Shown here: in pieces, positions 52,556 through 61,514 of the stretch
Numbering within the stretch: the stretch's first letter is position 1
Layout: every line of letters begins with the position of its first letter
Assembly (NCBI GenBank): GCA_030848545.1
Contig: JAVDCA010000010.1
Location: 1-64,000, forward strand
DNA length: 64,000 bases
Direction of reading: 5' to 3'
DNA from: Astrobacterium formosum
Lineage (GTDB): Bacteria; Pseudomonadota; Alphaproteobacteria; Rhizobiales; Xanthobacteraceae
Position numbers and translations under genes: made by a program
Notes under the pieces: model-generated
The model's database searches: none
The model's input: only the letters and a program-made list of their open reading frames with translations
Told to the model about the DNA's origin: nothing

Positions 52556-54139
52556 CTAATAGCCCAGCGCGCAGCCGTCCTTGCGGGAGTCGGAGCCGCC
52601 GATCAGGACGCCGCGGGCGCGGTCGATCGCAATCGCCTGGCTGCCGCCGAGCGGCTGTTGGCGCACCGCGATGTCGTGTCCCAGGCCGCGCAGATCCGCG
52701 ATGGTCTGCGCCGGCAGGCCGCTTTCGGCCACGGTCGTTTCACCCTCGTAGAACAGCCGCGGCAGATCGATCGCCGCCTGCACGTCCATGCCGAAATCGA
52801 CCACGTTGGAGGTGAACCAGGCGTGCCCCATGGCCTGGAAGGCGCCGCCCATGACGCCGTAACACAGGTCGCACTCTCCGTCCGTGAGGCCGAGCGCCGG
52901 GATGATGGTGTGCATCGGCCGCTTGGCGGGCGCGAAGGCATTGGGGTGGTCGGGATCGAGCACGAATCCGGCGCCGCGGTTCTGCAGCAGGATGCCGGTC
53001 TTCTCGGTCGCGATCGCGGCCCCGAAGGCGTGGAAGAGCGAGTTGATCATCGACACCGCCATGCCGTCGCGGTCGACCACGCTCACATAGACGGTGTCGG
53101 TGCCGGGCACCGGCGCCGCCGGTAGCGGCACGCGCTTCGCCGGATCGAGCTTTTGCGACAGAGCAGCCGCGAAGGTCTTGTCGATCAGGGCCGCGACCGT
53201 GGTGCGCATGGCGGCCGGATCGGCGACGTGGGTGTCGCGCACCGCATAGGCCAACCGGGCCGCCTCGACGCACAGATGCGCGCGTGCCGCCGACAGGGGC
53301 TCGAAGACAGAATGGTCGAACTGTTCGAGAATATTGAGCAGCACCAGCGCGGCGAGCCCCTGGCCGTTGGGCGGCATCTGCACGACATCGAGACCCCGAT
53401 AGGAGGTCGAGATGGGCGTCGCCACCTCGCCGTAATGGGCCGCGAAGTCGGAAAGCGTCAGGAACGAGCCGCGCGCCGCGAGCGTCGTCACGATGTCGTC
53501 GGCGATCGGGCCCTCGTAGAAGACCCGCGGCCCGCCGGCGGCGATCGCCTTGAGGGCGATGGCGAGCGCGGGCGCGCGCCGCATGTCGCCCTCGCGGGGC
53601 GGATGGCCGTCGACGAGGAAATGTCGGCTCGCGCCGGCGTCGGCCTTCAGGCGGTCGCCGTACATGGCCCAGTCGCACGCGACCCGCGGCGCAATCGGGA
53701 AGCCGTGCTCCGCGTAATGGATCGCCGGCTTAAGCGCCCGGTCGAGGCCGAAGCGGCCATGGGCCTTGAGGATCGCCGCCCAGGCGTCGACCGCACCCGG
53801 GACGGTGACGGAATGGACGCTGTCGGGGCCGATGGCGTTGAGGCCCTGGGCGAGGAGATCGTCGAGCGAGGCGCCGGCGGCGGAACGGCCCGATCCGTTG
53901 TAGCCCCAGGCCGGCAGGCCGGGCCGCTTGACCAGGCAGAAGCAGTCGCCGCCGATGCCGGTCATGGCCGGCTCGACCACGCACAGGGTCGCGACCGCAC
54001 TCACCGCCGCGTCGGCGGCGCTGCCGCCACCTTTGAGGGTTTCGATCGCGGCGAGCGTCGCGAGCGGATGGGACGTCGCCGCCATCGCGTCGCCTGCGAT
54101 CACGGGCGGGCGGCGCGAAAGCTGGAAGTCACGGGTCAT
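52556..54139 (-). CDS. Gamma-glutamyltransferase family protein
   Basis: A 527-residue Ntn-hydrolase that self-cleaves to two subunits. The nucleophile after processing should be Thr349 in 'GTDTVYVSVVD'; 'GIGGDCFCLV' and 'MPPNGQGLAAL' lie in the large subunit, 'KRPMHTIIPAL' and 'MGGAFQAMGH' in the small. It may cleave gamma-glutamyl compounds such as glutathione, but no signal peptide is visible, so it is cytoplasmic, as in the YwrD-like group, and the substrate may differ. It is transcribed alone. Confidence 0.9.
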   Translation of the reverse strand: MTRDFQLSRRPPVIAGDAMAATSHPLATLAAIETLKGGGSAADAAVSAVATLCVVEPAMTGIGGDCFCLVKRPGLPAWGYNGSGRSAAGASLDDLLAQGLNAIGPDSVHSVTVPGAVDAWAAILKAHGRFGLDRALKPAIHYAEHGFPIAPRVACDWAMYGDRLKADAGASRHFLVDGHPPREGDMRRAPALAIALKAIAAGGPRVFYEGPIADDIVTTLAARGSFLTLSDFAAHYGEVATPISTSYRGLDVVQMPPNGQGLAALVLLNILEQFDHSVFEPLSAARAHLCVEAARLAYAVRDTHVADPAAMRTTVAALIDKTFAAALSQKLDPAKRVPLPAAPVPGTDTVYVSVVDRDGMAVSMINSLFHAFGAAIATEKTGILLQNRGAGFVLDPDHPNAFAPAKRPMHTIIPALGLTDGECDLCYGVMGGAFQAMGHAWFTSNVVDFGMDVQAAIDLPRLFYEGETTVAESGLPAQTIADLRGLGHDIAVRQQPLGGSQAIAIDRARGVLIGGSDSRKDGCALGY

Positions 54140-54170
54140 GGCAAGCCACTCGGCGGGCGCGCGACGCCCG

Positions 54171-54584
54171 TCACACCGGCTGGATGCGGTCGTTGTCGAC
54201 GCTGATGTCGCGCTGGGCGGTGCGGATCGTGATGGTGAAGCCGCCGACGACGTCGACGAACGAGATCACCATGAGCAGGAAGAACGTCGAGGTCGCCGCC
54301 TGCGCGACCATCAGGAACTCGACCAGGATGCCGATGAACAAGAGCATCGACAACAGATGGTCGACGATCGCCCGCGACGTCATCTTGGTCGATTTCAGCA
54401 TCTCGCCGAACAGGAGCAGGACCGAGATGCCGATGAAGATGTCGGAGGCGGTGAGCGACCACTCGGCATCGGACATCATGCGGATGCGCACGACCTCCTC
54501 GGTCCAGCCGAGGCCGACCAGGAAGGTCAGCATGTTGTAGATGACGAACGGAATGATGAGCAGCGGGAATCCGACCAGGAACAT
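54171..54584 (-). CDS. Hypothetical membrane protein
   Basis: A 137-residue protein with three or four hydrophobic segments (about 2-25, 47-62, 78-95 and 97-118). A hydrophilic loop (RIRMMSDAEWSLTASD) lies between the first two. It is conserved-looking, with the C-terminus (TAQRDISVDNDRIQPV) hydrophilic and acidic. Not recognised as a known family. It ends 31 bases before the start of the gamma-glutamyltransferase gene on the same strand and may be co-transcribed with it. Confidence 0.75.
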   Translation of the reverse strand: MFLVGFPLLIIPFVIYNMLTFLVGLGWTEEVVRIRMMSDAEWSLTASDIFIGISVLLLFGEMLKSTKMTSRAIVDHLLSMLLFIGILVEFLMVAQAATSTFFLLMVISFVDVVGGFTITIRTAQRDISVDNDRIQPV

Positions 54585-54608
54585 GCCACGCCTCGCCGCC
54601 GAAGACGC

Positions 54609-54634
54609 AAAAATCCGCGCGGCATGCGCCGCGC
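54609..54634 (-). terminator. Terminator of rpmF
   Basis: On the minus strand GCGCGGC pairs with GCCGCGC around GCAT and is followed by GGATTTTT. A second perfect hairpin ACCGGGCCCC/GGGGCCCGGT (54641-54662) lies between it and the rpmF stop. Confidence 0.7.
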
Positions 54635-54678
54635 CGGAGCACCGGGCCCCGCGGGGCCCGGTCGGACAGACCGCCCGT

Positions 54679-54864
54679 TCAGGCCTCGGACTTGACCTTG
54701 AGGATCTGGCGGCCGCGATACATGCCGGTCTTCATGTCGACATGGTGCGGACGGCGCAGCTCGCCGGAGTCCTTGTCTTCCACATAGGTCGGCTGCTTGA
54801 TGAAATCGGCCGAACGGCGCATGCCGCGCCGGGACGGAGAGGTTTTTCGCTTCGGGACGGCCAT
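54679..54864 (-). CDS. rpmF: 50S ribosomal protein L32
   Basis: A 61-residue ribosomal protein: it starts [18 protein letters not shown], the invariant L32 N-terminus, and ends with '[11 protein letters not shown]'. The zinc-binding cysteines of some L32 proteins are absent (the C- type common in this class). AGGAG lies 9 bases before ATG 54864. It is followed by two hairpins. The common partner plsX is not adjacent here; the gene upstream on the same strand is mtgA. Confidence 0.97.
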   Translation of the reverse strand: MAVPKRKTSPSRRGMRRSADFIKQPTYVEDKDSGELRRPHHVDMKTGMYRGRQILKVKSEA

Positions 54865-55007
54865 AACAGAATACTCCTGCAATCCATGACGGCGCGCCCG
54901 GCGCCTGGTCGGGTCATGTTCGGAAGCGGCGCTTATAGAGGATGCGGGCGCAGGATGCTAGGGGCTCTGGCGCCGATCCGGCGTGCGCGCCAGCCCTGGC
55001 CAAAGGA

Positions 55008-55697
55008 TTAAGGCCGCAGGCAGGCCGTGGTGTCGCCGGCGCGGGCGGCCCGGGAACGGTAGATCCCTGCCAGCCGCCGCAGGCCCGGGCCCGGCCGGCG
55101 GGCGTCCCGCACCTTGGGATTGGGCAGCATGGCGGCCATCAGGGCCGCTTCCGCCGCCGCGAGGTCGGCGGAGCGCTTGCGGAAAGCCCGCTGAGCGCCC
55201 GCTTCGGCGCCGAATTCGCCCGTTGGCCCCCATTCGGCAATGTTGAGGTAGATCTCCATCAGCCGCCGCTTGGGCAGGACGAGGTCGAGCCAGAGCGCAA
55301 GCGGCATCTCCAGAGCCTTGCGGACATAGCTGCGGCCGCCCCACAGGAAAAGATTCTTGGCAACCTGCTGGGTGATGGTGGAACCGCCCCGCATCTCGGA
55401 CATGGCGTCGGCGTCCTCGATGGCATCGCGCAGTTCGGCGAGATCAATCCCATGATGGCTGCAGAAGCGGCCATCCTCCGCCGCCACCACCGCGGCCGGA
55501 AGCGCCGGAGACATGCGGGAGAGCGGCACCCATTCGTGGTGGACCGTGCGGCCGGTCAGCCAGCGCGCCACCATCAGGGTCGAGACCGGATCGACGAAGC
55601 GATACAGCGGCGCCACCAGGTACGGGATGGCGACGAGCACGAGCACGATCAGGAGCAGGACACGGACGACCCGCCGGATGCCGATCTGTGCCAACAA
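55008..55697 (-). CDS. mtgA: Monofunctional biosynthetic peptidoglycan transglycosylase
   Basis: A 229-residue inner-membrane GT51 enzyme that polymerises lipid II into glycan strands. One membrane anchor (about 8-30), then '[14 protein letters not shown]' with the catalytic Glu, '[17 protein letters not shown]' and '[15 protein letters not shown]' with the second Glu, the family's motifs in order. No transpeptidase domain. The start is unusual: TTG at 55697 with GAGG 4-5 bases upstream, as the frame offers no ATG before the membrane anchor. Confidence 0.93.
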   Translation of the reverse strand: MLAQIGIRRVVRVLLLIVLVLVAIPYLVAPLYRFVDPVSTLMVARWLTGRTVHHEWVPLSRMSPALPAAVVAAEDGRFCSHHGIDLAELRDAIEDADAMSEMRGGSTITQQVAKNLFLWGGRSYVRKALEMPLALWLDLVLPKRRLMEIYLNIAEWGPTGEFGAEAGAQRAFRKRSADLAAAEAALMAAMLPNPKVRDARRPGPGLRRLAGIYRSRAARAGDTTACLRP

Positions 55698-55822
55698 ATC
55701 ACCTCACTGTTCGGACCGGCCCGCAATGCCGGCATCATCATAGGGGCACGGCGCGCAAGAGAAAACTGTCGGCGCCGATTGTTGCACTTGTGTTCCTTGA
55801 GTACCCCCGGTGGAATGGGGTC

Positions 55823-56494
55823 ATGCCGTCCGCAAAGAGCCGAGCCGCCACGAATCTGCCCCGCCCCTTGCGGGTGATGCGCGCCCGCCCACGGCTAGTC
55901 CTGGCAGCTTGCCTCGCCCTGGCGCTCATCGTCTTGCTGCCGGGCCGGCACACGCTGGCGAGCCGCATGATCATCGGCTGGGACGTCGGCATCACCGTCT
56001 ATCTGGTCGCCGCCCTGGCGGCCTTCCGGCGCGCCGACATCGCCCGCATCCGCCGCCAGGCGGCGCTGGAGGACGAAGGCGGCGTCGCCATCCTGGTCCT
56101 CACCGCGACGGCGGCGCTGGCGAGCCTCGGCGCCATCGTGTTCGAACTCGTGAGCACCGGCCGGGACGGCCGCGACCCCCTCCATCTCGCCCTTGCGATC
56201 ATGACCATCGCTCTGTCATGGGCCTTCATCCATACGATCTTCGCCCTCCACTACGCCCACGAATTCTATGCGCAGACACGCGGCGGCGGCCTCGCCTTTC
56301 CGGGCGAGGGCGAGCCCGATTATTGGGACTTCCTCTATTTTTCGCTGGTGATCGGCATGACGTCGCAGGTGTCCGACGTCGCCGTGACGGCGAAGCCGAT
56401 GCGCCGGATCGTCGCCGCCCACGGCGTGGTGTCGTTCGTGTTCAACACCACGCTGCTGGCGCTCGCCGTCAACATCGCGGCGAGCGCGCTGTAG
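55823..56494 (+). CDS. DUF1345 membrane protein
   Basis: A 223-residue inner-membrane protein with about six hydrophobic segments. The hallmark of DUF1345 is the block 'YWDFLYFSLVIGMTSQVSDV' near 165-185, preceded by 'FALHYAHEFY'. Function unknown; members are widespread in rhizobia as stand-alone genes. ATG 55823 gives a basic N-terminus before the first segment; the open frame upstream lacks a ribosome site. Divergent from mtgA. Confidence 0.88.
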   Translation: MPSAKSRAATNLPRPLRVMRARPRLVLAACLALALIVLLPGRHTLASRMIIGWDVGITVYLVAALAAFRRADIARIRRQAALEDEGGVAILVLTATAALASLGAIVFELVSTGRDGRDPLHLALAIMTIALSWAFIHTIFALHYAHEFYAQTRGGGLAFPGEGEPDYWDFLYFSLVIGMTSQVSDVAVTAKPMRRIVAAHGVVSFVFNTTLLALAVNIAASAL

Positions 56495-56519
56495 TCACGC
56501 CTCGAGGCGATCCCCAGGC

Positions 56520-56927
56520 CTACGGGCAGGGATGACGATAGCCGTCGTAACCCAGATAGGTGCCGCTGCCCGGGTCGTAGGAGCGATAGCGACGCATGCA
56601 GTAGGCGACGGGATCGCCATACACGACCGGCGGCGGCGCGTAGTAGTAGCCCGGCGCATAGTACGGTCCGGGTCCATAGTAGGGCCGCGACGCCGCGATG
56701 CCGGCGCCGAGCAGCGCGCCGGCGACGATGCCGGCACCGATGGCGGCGCCGCCACCGCGGTAATAATGGCGGCCGCGCCAGCGCACCGGCGTCACCGCGT
56801 CGTCAGTGGCCATACCGGCCTGGAGAGCCTGGGGGCGCGCCACCTGTGCAGTCGCGGGCGGCAGGGTGGCGGCCATGAGCGCGCCGACAATGGCAATCGT
56901 CGCGGTTCGCTGCACGACAGGTCGCAT
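56520..56927 (-). CDS. BA14K-family exported protein
   Basis: A 135-residue protein with a Sec signal peptide (about 1-27, cut after PATAQ), a Gly-rich hydrophobic segment, a Tyr/Pro-rich stretch with repeated PYY/GYYY, and at the end the BA14K domain 'YCMRRYRSYDPGSGTYLGYDG' region ending HPCP. The domain was named from an immunoreactive Brucella abortus protein with lectin-like activity; the envelope is the likely site. GAAGGAG lies 6 bases before ATG 56927. A run of ten G lies 38 bases upstream of the start. Confidence 0.85.
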   Translation of the reverse strand: MRPVVQRTATIAIVGALMAATLPPATAQVARPQALQAGMATDDAVTPVRWRGRHYYRGGGAAIGAGIVAGALLGAGIAASRPYYGPGPYYAPGYYYAPPPVVYGDPVAYCMRRYRSYDPGSGTYLGYDGYRHPCP

Positions 56928-57068
56928 GACAATCTCCTTCGGAACAGACGCGCGCCGTCGTCCCGGGGGGGGGGCGGACGACCGCCGTCTTCGAATAACC
57001 ATCCACAATAGAATTATAGCGGGAAATCGGGCAGTTTTCGTTCCGCGCGGTTTAAAATTCGCGAATCT

Positions 57069-57419
57069 TCACGTCCGTCCGGTCAACCGCCGCCAGGCAG
57101 CGCGGATCTGGCTGGAGAACGCCAGCGCGGCCACCACCACGATGGCGACCGGGATCCAGATCAGGACGAAGCCCAGCAGCAGCACCAGCACGGAGGCCGC
57201 AATGCCGCCGAGAATGAACAGCGCCAGGAACAGCGCCAGCGGTCCCGGTGGCTTGAAGCTCGCGAAACGCGTGCGCCCCTCGCGGTCGACGAACACGAAC
57301 ATGCGTGGCGGCATGCCGCGCCCGATCGGCTCTTCGCCGTCGGGCGGCAGGATCTCCGGCTCGGCGCGGGGGCGCTCGGGAGGCGGCTCGTGGGCGGGTT
57401 GATCGCGCATGTGTGTCAT
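57069..57419 (-). CDS. Small membrane protein with Pro-rich N-terminus
   Basis: A 116-residue protein. The first 35 residues are Pro/Glu-rich and probably cytoplasmic; 'FVFVDREGRTRFASF' follows, then two adjacent membrane segments (about 60-80 and 82-100) and a basic end (AWRRLTGRT). Not recognised as a named family, although similar small proteins occur in rhizobia. ATG 57419 or 57410; neither has a clear ribosome site. Confidence 0.7.
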   Translation of the reverse strand: MTHMRDQPAHEPPPERPRAEPEILPPDGEEPIGRGMPPRMFVFVDREGRTRFASFKPPGPLALFLALFILGGIAASVLVLLLGFVLIWIPVAIVVVAALAFSSQIRAAWRRLTGRT

Positions 57420-57596
57420 TTAGAGTCGCTTTGGCGAAACACCAGGGGCGAATGGTCGCTGTCCGTCGACGATCTGGCAAGGGCGTTACGGATGCCGGTG
57501 CGCAGTCCTGCGGGTTGAAATGCGCCGATCCACTCCTGTATGTGCGGCCGGACAACGCGGGCGAGAGAACCGCCTGCCACCAACCCAGAGGTCTTT

Positions 57597-57845
57597 ATGC
57601 CCGACACCCTACCCGACCGCCTGTCCACCGATCCCGACAGCCCCTATTACGACGCCGAGCTGCTCGCGCGCGACATCGGCATCCGTTTCAAAGGCGCTGA
57701 AAAGACCAATGTGGAGGAGTATTGCGTCAGCGAGGGATGGGTCCGGGTCGCCGTCGGCAACAAGCGGGACCGTCACGGCAAGCCCCTGACCCTCAAGCTC
57801 ACGGGCGCCGTCGAGCCCTATTTCCGCGATCCGCCTGTGGGTTGA
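57597..57845 (+). CDS. DUF3297 family protein
   Basis: An 82-residue cytoplasmic protein: 'LPDRLSTDPDSPYYD' at the start, 'GIRFKGAEKTNVEEYCVSEGW' and 'VGNKRDRHGKPLTLKLTG' match the small DUF3297 family found across Proteobacteria. Function unknown. AGAGG lies 5 bases before ATG 57597. It is a stand-alone gene, divergent from the small membrane protein. Length is normal for the family. Confidence 0.88.
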   Translation: MPDTLPDRLSTDPDSPYYDAELLARDIGIRFKGAEKTNVEEYCVSEGWVRVAVGNKRDRHGKPLTLKLTGAVEPYFRDPPVG

Positions 57846-58012
57846 GCTTAAGGGGCGAGGCATGCGGCGTCGCGGCGCCGCATAGGACCTCGCCCAATGA
57901 TTGAATGACGACACATCGGCAACGCGATTGGACGCCGGTGCGGTTCTGCTATAGTTCCCGCGCAGGCTGCGATTTTCAAACCAGCAGCCACGATGAAGTC
58001 CAGGGAGGAGAC

Positions 58013-59266
58013 ATGATGAAGACGTCGATGACGGCTGCCGCCGTCCTTGCGCTCGTCGCCGGGCCGGCGCTCGCTCAGGCGCCCAGTGCCGGAAACTTGG
58101 AAAAGCTCGGGGAGTTCAAGACCACCGGCACCGCCGAGATGGTGCAGATCCCCCAAGGCGGCGCAAAAGCCGAGGCGATCAAGAAGACGCTCGCTCGCAT
58201 CAAGCTGCCGGACGGTTTCAAGATCGGCCTCTACGCCATCGTGCCCGATGCCCGCCACATGGCGGTCGGTCCGCAGGGCGTCGTCACCTTCGTGGGCACG
58301 CGCAAGAGCAAGGTCTATTCGGTCACCGACCGCGACAAGGACCGGGTCGCCGACGACGTGCGCGAATTCGCCCCCTCGATCAAGTTCGCGGTGCCGAACG
58401 GCGTCTGCTTTTCCAAGGACGGCTTCCTGTTCCTGGCCGAGCAGAACCGCGTCCTCGTTTTTCCCGCCGCCGAGTTCTTCTACGAGGGGCCGGACGTCGC
58501 CGCCTTCCTGGTCGCCAAGCAGGGCGAGCTGATCCCGCCGTCGGAGGAATCCTACAACCACACGGCGCGCACCTGCCGCATCGGCCCCGACGACAAGCTC
58601 TACCTCACGCTCGGCCAGCCCTTCAACGTGTTCGCCCCCGGCAAGATGGACCTCTACAAGAAGCAGGGCATCGGCGGCATCGTGCGCATGACCCGCGAGG
58701 GCAAGGAGCGCGAAGTCTATGCCTGGGGGGTGCGCAATTCGGTCGGCATGGACTTCAACCCGAAGGACCGCAGCCTGTGGTTCACCGACAACCAGGTGGA
58801 CGGCATGGGCGACGACCAGCCGGCGGGTGAACTCAATCGCGCCGAACGTCCCGGCATGGACTTCGGCTTCCCGTACTATGGCGGCGGCAAGACGCGCACC
58901 ACCGAGTTCAAGGACAAGCAGCCGCCCGCCAACGTCACCTTCCCGCAGGTGGAGATGGCCGCCCACGCCGCCGACCTCGGCATGACGTTTTACTCCGGCA
59001 ACATGTTCCCGCAGAAATATCGCGGCGGCATCTTTTCGGCCCAGCACGGTTCGTGGAACCGGACCAAGCCGGTCGGTGCCCGGGTGATGTTCACGAGCCT
59101 CAAGGAGGACGGCACCGCCGACAAGACGGAAGCCTTCGCGGAAGGGTGGCTCACGGAAGGCGGAGAGTATCTCGGCCGCCCCGTCGATGTCGCCGCGCTC
59201 GCCGACGGCTCGCTTTTGGTGTCGGACGACTTCGCGGGCGCGATCTATCGCATCTGGTACGAGTGA
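58013..59266 (+). CDS. Periplasmic sorbosone/PQQ-type sugar dehydrogenase
   Basis: A 417-residue beta-propeller enzyme with a Sec signal peptide (about 1-22, cut after ALAQA). Family marks: 'LPDGFKIGLYA', 'AWGVRNSVGMDFNP' with the catalytic-region Arg, 'LWFTDNQVDGMGDDQPAGELN' split over 255-275, and 'FSAQHGSWNR'. Related proteins are PQQ-dependent (aldose or L-sorbosone dehydrogenases) and pass electrons to a c-type cytochrome, which fits the next gene. The sugar is unknown. GGGAGGAG lies 4 bases before ATG 58013. Confidence 0.9.
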   Translation: MMKTSMTAAAVLALVAGPALAQAPSAGNLEKLGEFKTTGTAEMVQIPQGGAKAEAIKKTLARIKLPDGFKIGLYAIVPDARHMAVGPQGVVTFVGTRKSKVYSVTDRDKDRVADDVREFAPSIKFAVPNGVCFSKDGFLFLAEQNRVLVFPAAEFFYEGPDVAAFLVAKQGELIPPSEESYNHTARTCRIGPDDKLYLTLGQPFNVFAPGKMDLYKKQGIGGIVRMTREGKEREVYAWGVRNSVGMDFNPKDRSLWFTDNQVDGMGDDQPAGELNRAERPGMDFGFPYYGGGKTRTTEFKDKQPPANVTFPQVEMAAHAADLGMTFYSGNMFPQKYRGGIFSAQHGSWNRTKPVGARVMFTSLKEDGTADKTEAFAEGWLTEGGEYLGRPVDVAALADGSLLVSDDFAGAIYRIWYE

Positions 59267-59300
59267 GCCGCGCGAAGCCGTGCCACGCATTTGGGCATCA

Positions 59301-59762
59301 ATGATGTTGCGAAGCATCGCCCCGTCGTCCCCTCCCCCGCTTGCGGGGGAGGGACAGGGAGGGGGCGCGGCAAGCACCGCGCGCGCGACGGCCCCCTCCC
59401 CCACCCTCCCCCGCAAGCGGGGGAGGGAGCGCGTTGTGCTCGCGGGCTTGCTCGGTACATCTCTCGTGCTTGCCGGGACCACCCCCGCCCTCGCGGCCGG
59501 CGACGTCGCGGCTGGGCGGCAGAAGGCGCTGGCGTGCCAGACCTGCCACGGCCTCGATGGCCTCTCGAAACTGCCGGAAGCGCCCCATCTCGCCGGCCAG
59601 CCGGAGGCCTATCTCATAAAGGCGCTCAACGACTATCGCGAGGGCGCGCGCAAGAACGAAATGATGAGCGTCGTTGCTCCCGCATTGTCCGACCAGGACG
59701 TCGCCGATCTCGCCGCCTATTTTGCGGCGATCGAGATCGACACGAAACCGCCGCCACGCTGA
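59301..59762 (+). CDS. Class I cytochrome c with a repeat-extended signal peptide
   Basis: The functional part is a small c-type cytochrome: heme site CQTCH, 'APHLAGQPEAYLIKALNDYREG' region with a distal Met (MMSV), as in cytochromes c553. It probably accepts electrons from the dehydrogenase encoded 34 bases upstream. The frame begins MMLRSIAP, then runs through a palindromic repeat (about residues 10-44, 'PPPLAGEG', 'LPRKRGRE'), then resumes as a hydrophobic signal core (VVLAGLLGTSLVLAGTTPALA). A start inside at GTG 59436 is the alternative. Confidence 0.82.
   Translation: MMLRSIAPSSPPPLAGEGQGGGAASTARATAPSPTLPRKRGRERVVLAGLLGTSLVLAGTTPALAAGDVAAGRQKALACQTCHGLDGLSKLPEAPHLAGQPEAYLIKALNDYREGARKNEMMSVVAPALSDQDVADLAAYFAAIEIDTKPPPR
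59328..59430. repeat. Palindromic repeat pair inside the cytochrome c reading frame
   Basis: Two near-identical palindromes, CCCTCCCCCGC-TT-GCGGGGGAGGG (59330-59353) and CCCTCCCCCGC-AA-GCGGGGGAGGG (59404-59427), bracket about 50 bases. The same type lies at 30868-31026 and 40881-40905. Here it is read in frame between the first codons and the signal-peptide core of the cytochrome. Confidence 0.85.
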
Positions 59763-59884
59763 GCCTCATGTCTTCATGAAAACGCCCCACCCGGCTTCCA
59801 AAATCGGGTGGGATTGTTCATGGGCGTGCGCATCGGGAGAAGGGGCGGACCATCGCCGCCTCGGACAGCCAGGAGAACGAAAAC

Positions 59885-60976
59885 ATGCCGACACGTCGCC
59901 AAGTGGTCGTCGACCTGGTCACCGGCCTTGGCGCCGGACTGGGCAGCGCCCTCGCGGTCCCGGCGCTGGCCCAGCACGCCGGGCACGATCCGGTGTACTC
60001 GCATCTCAACGACCCCAAGATCACGACGGCGCCCGCCGACACCATGCGGATGCAGCAGGTGTTCGATTCGCCGGCCCCCAAGGCGGCCGCGCAGGGTCGA
60101 TGGGTCACGCGTGCGCCGCTGCCGCTGCCGCGCAGCGAGATGGCGTGGGCGAGCGTGCTCGACGGCAAGATGCACATGATCGGCGGCTACGGGAAGCAGC
60201 GGGTCGATCGTCCCTACCACCAAGTCTACGATCCCGTCGCTGACAAATGGATCGATGCCCCGCAACTGCCGCGCGGCGCCAACCATGTGGGCGTCGCCGT
60301 GGTGGCCGGCAAGCTCTACGCCATCGGGGGTTTCGTGGAGCAGAACCGCAAGCCGGACGCCCTGTGCTTCGTCCTCGACGGCGACACCTGGCGTGCCATC
60401 GCGCCGCTGCCCAAGGCCGCCGGCGCCATCGCCTGCACGGCTCTGGGCGGCCAGTTGCACGCCATCGGCGGCGCCGTCGGCGACACCTTCGACACCAAGA
60501 AGTCGGTCGACTGGCACCTCGTCTACGACCCGCGCATCGACCAGTGGGGAACCCGCGCGCCCCTGCCCACGGGCCGAGACCACACCGGCACGCTGACCGT
60601 CGGCGGCCACATCCACGTCATCGGCGGCCGGGTCGATTCCTTCCACACCAATTCGAACCTGCATCACGCCTACGATTCCAATTCCGACAAGTGGAAGCCG
60701 CGGGCGCCGCTGCCGACAGCGCGCTCCGGCCACGGCGCCGTGCTCTATCGCGACAGGATCTTCGTCATGGGGGGTGAAGGCACCAACCGGGTGTTCGGCC
60801 AGAACGAGGCCTATGATCCGGCGACGGACCGCTGGGAGAGCTACGCCCCCATGCCGACGCCCCGCCACGGCCTCGGCGCGGTGGCGATCGGCGATTTCAT
60901 CCACGTGGCCGGCGGCGGGCCGGTGATGGGCGGAGCCTTCCAGAGTGCCATCCACGAGGCGTTCACGCTGGGATGA
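59885..60976 (+). CDS. Kelch-repeat protein with Tat signal
   Basis: A 363-residue exported protein. The N-terminus MPTRRQVVVDLVTG with a hydrophobic core and cut near PALAQ is a twin-arginine type signal. Six kelch motifs follow, each with Gly-Gly (IGGYGK, IGGFVE, IGGAVG, IGGRVD, MGGEGT, AGGGPV), so a six-bladed propeller is expected. AGGAGA lies 8 bases before ATG. It follows the cytochrome gene by 122 bases and may belong to the same periplasmic system; no copper-binding residues of galactose oxidase can be claimed. Confidence 0.88.
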   Translation: MPTRRQVVVDLVTGLGAGLGSALAVPALAQHAGHDPVYSHLNDPKITTAPADTMRMQQVFDSPAPKAAAQGRWVTRAPLPLPRSEMAWASVLDGKMHMIGGYGKQRVDRPYHQVYDPVADKWIDAPQLPRGANHVGVAVVAGKLYAIGGFVEQNRKPDALCFVLDGDTWRAIAPLPKAAGAIACTALGGQLHAIGGAVGDTFDTKKSVDWHLVYDPRIDQWGTRAPLPTGRDHTGTLTVGGHIHVIGGRVDSFHTNSNLHHAYDSNSDKWKPRAPLPTARSGHGAVLYRDRIFVMGGEGTNRVFGQNEAYDPATDRWESYAPMPTPRHGLGAVAIGDFIHVAGGGPVMGGAFQSAIHEAFTLG

Positions 60977-61112
60977 CGGGGCCGCGGTTCGCGGATTGAT
61001 ATACACGGGCCGGCGCACACACGAGCGGCGTGACATCCGCGGTGGTACCCGGTAGGCTCCTCAACCGAACCGTGCCGACCGGCAGGGTCACACACATTTC
61101 GGGGGGAACGCC

Positions 61113-61496
61113 ATGCCCGTGCTGTATGCGCAGACGTCCGGCAGTCAGCAGACCAATTCCGCCGACTTCACCCCCATTCCGGGGCTCAGTCTTGCGTTGC
61201 CCGAGGGCGACGGCCTCATCGCCCTGGTGATCCTGAACCTTCCCAATCCTTACGCGACCGGCAACGACTATCCGGGCGGCACGTTCGCCATCGCGGTGAA
61301 CGGCACCGTCCAGCCGGCCATCGCCAGCTTCACCTATACGGATCAGGTACCGCCGACCACCAACCGCATGCCGACCACCCTATGCGTCGGCGTGCCGCTC
61401 ATCATCGGCACCCAGACGGTCGCGGCCATGTGGCAGGGCGTGCGCGGCTCCACCGTGATCCTCGACAGCCCGGCAACCCTCAGCGTGGTTTTCTAG
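61113..61496 (+). CDS. Hypothetical protein, beta-rich
   Basis: A 127-residue protein without signal peptide or membrane segment. It is rich in Thr, Val, Pro and Gly with alternating hydrophobic residues ('GLIALVILNLPNPY', 'TFAIAVNGTV', 'STVILDSPATLSVVF'), so an all-beta, jelly-roll or Ig-like fold is likely. GGGGGAA lies 6 bases before ATG 61113, a good start. Family not recognised. Similar small beta proteins occur beside prophage or surface genes, but nothing here supports that. Confidence 0.75.
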   Translation: MPVLYAQTSGSQQTNSADFTPIPGLSLALPEGDGLIALVILNLPNPYATGNDYPGGTFAIAVNGTVQPAIASFTYTDQVPPTTNRMPTTLCVGVPLIIGTQTVAAMWQGVRGSTVILDSPATLSVVF

Positions 61497-61514
61497 ACCA
61501 CGCCGGAGGCCGGC

